6,066 nt of DNA from CAYZJD01 sp964478455 (GTDB lineage: Bacteria > Acidobacteriota > Terriglobia > Bryobacterales > Bryobacteraceae): assembly GCA_964478455.1 (NCBI GenBank), contig CAYZJD010000292.1:1-6066 (forward strand), in the 5' to 3' direction. The notes under the pieces are model-generated. The model saw nothing but the letters and a program-made list of their open reading frames with translations, was not told the origin of the DNA and did not search any database. Each line of letters begins with the position of its first letter. Position 1 is the stretch's first letter. This document shows positions 5,994-6,066 of the stretch, in pieces. Made by a program: the position numbers and the translations under genes.

Positions 5994-6066
5994 TGTACAT
6001 GTCGTCTTCGAGCCGGACGCCGAACTCGCCCGGCGTCTTACGCTCGAACTCGCCTCGGCGGCGGGG
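5929..6066 (-). CDS. M24 family metallopeptidase (Xaa-Pro aminopeptidase-like), C-terminal 45 residues
   Basis: The minus strand is open from the right edge to a TGA at 5931-5929. The 45 residues include GEFERKTPGEFGVRLEDDMY followed by ITPSGAKFF and end SQPSPSIDQPFA. The block with VRLEDDMYITPSG is the closing strand region typical of M24 (creatinase/aminopeptidase P, PF00557) proteins, where a glutamate before VR is a metal ligand and the phrase 'VRLED ... T..G' precedes the tail; the glutamate here is E14 of the fragment, in PGEFGVR. These cytosolic two-metal enzymes cleave Xaa-Pro peptides or related substrates, but the fragment cannot show which. Its 3' end faces the GFA fragment and the two reading frames overlap head-on over 5929-5993. 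Start and the rest of the gene lie outside the window. The family call is good; the substrate is unknown. Confidence 0.78.
   Translation of the reverse strand, partial: PRRRGEFERKTPGEFGVRLEDDMYITPSGAKFFSQPSPSIDQPFA

Overview
The window is high-GC bacterial DNA with densely packed genes, SD-type ribosome binding sites and ATGA-type stop/start overlaps. It reads as a mosaic of four pieces. No rRNA, tRNA, CRISPR array, transposase or integrase is visible. No taxon can be fixed from the sequence. The methyltransferase, GFA and M24 genes look alphaproteobacterial in style, while GH106 and DUF3863-type proteins are typical of glycan-degrading bacteria such as Bacteroidetes, Planctomycetes and Verrucomicrobia; both statements are inference from family knowledge.

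Layout. (1) Bases 1-1110, minus strand: the first 370 residues of a secreted DUF3863-like protein, running off the left edge. Just upstream of it (1107-1196, minus) is the last 29 codons of another gene, joined by an ATGA overlap but with no start codon, so that gene has been cut away. (2) Bases 1197-1454: a noncoding stretch with a small inverted repeat and the ribosome binding site of the next gene. (3) Bases 1455-4901, plus strand: a complete 1148-residue GH106-type alpha-L-rhamnosidase with a signal peptide and a discoidin-like domain spliced in before its C-terminal beta-sandwich. (4) Bases 4918-5829, plus strand: a homocysteine S-methyltransferase family protein in which a histidine stands where the first zinc-ligand cysteine is expected. 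It overlaps by ATGA the start of a GFA-family gene (5826) that loses its homology after about 25 codons, near base 5900. (5) Bases 5929-6066, minus strand: the last 45 codons of an M24 metallopeptidase, running off the right edge.

How the parts relate. The GH106 enzyme and the DUF3863 protein are both exported and divergently placed, which would suit a glycan-degradation locus. Arginine codon choice argues against common ancestry: CGC dominates in the DUF3863 gene (26 of 35) and the methyltransferase (15 of 23) but makes up only 5 of the first 29 arginine codons of the GH106 gene, which prefers CGG. With the beheaded gene at about 1196 and the broken GFA gene at about 5900, this points to horizontal acquisition plus rearrangement or to a chimeric metagenomic contig. 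Read mapping across the junctions would decide. I see no clear new biological system; the points most worth checking are the junctions, the discoidin insertion and the Cys-to-His change.
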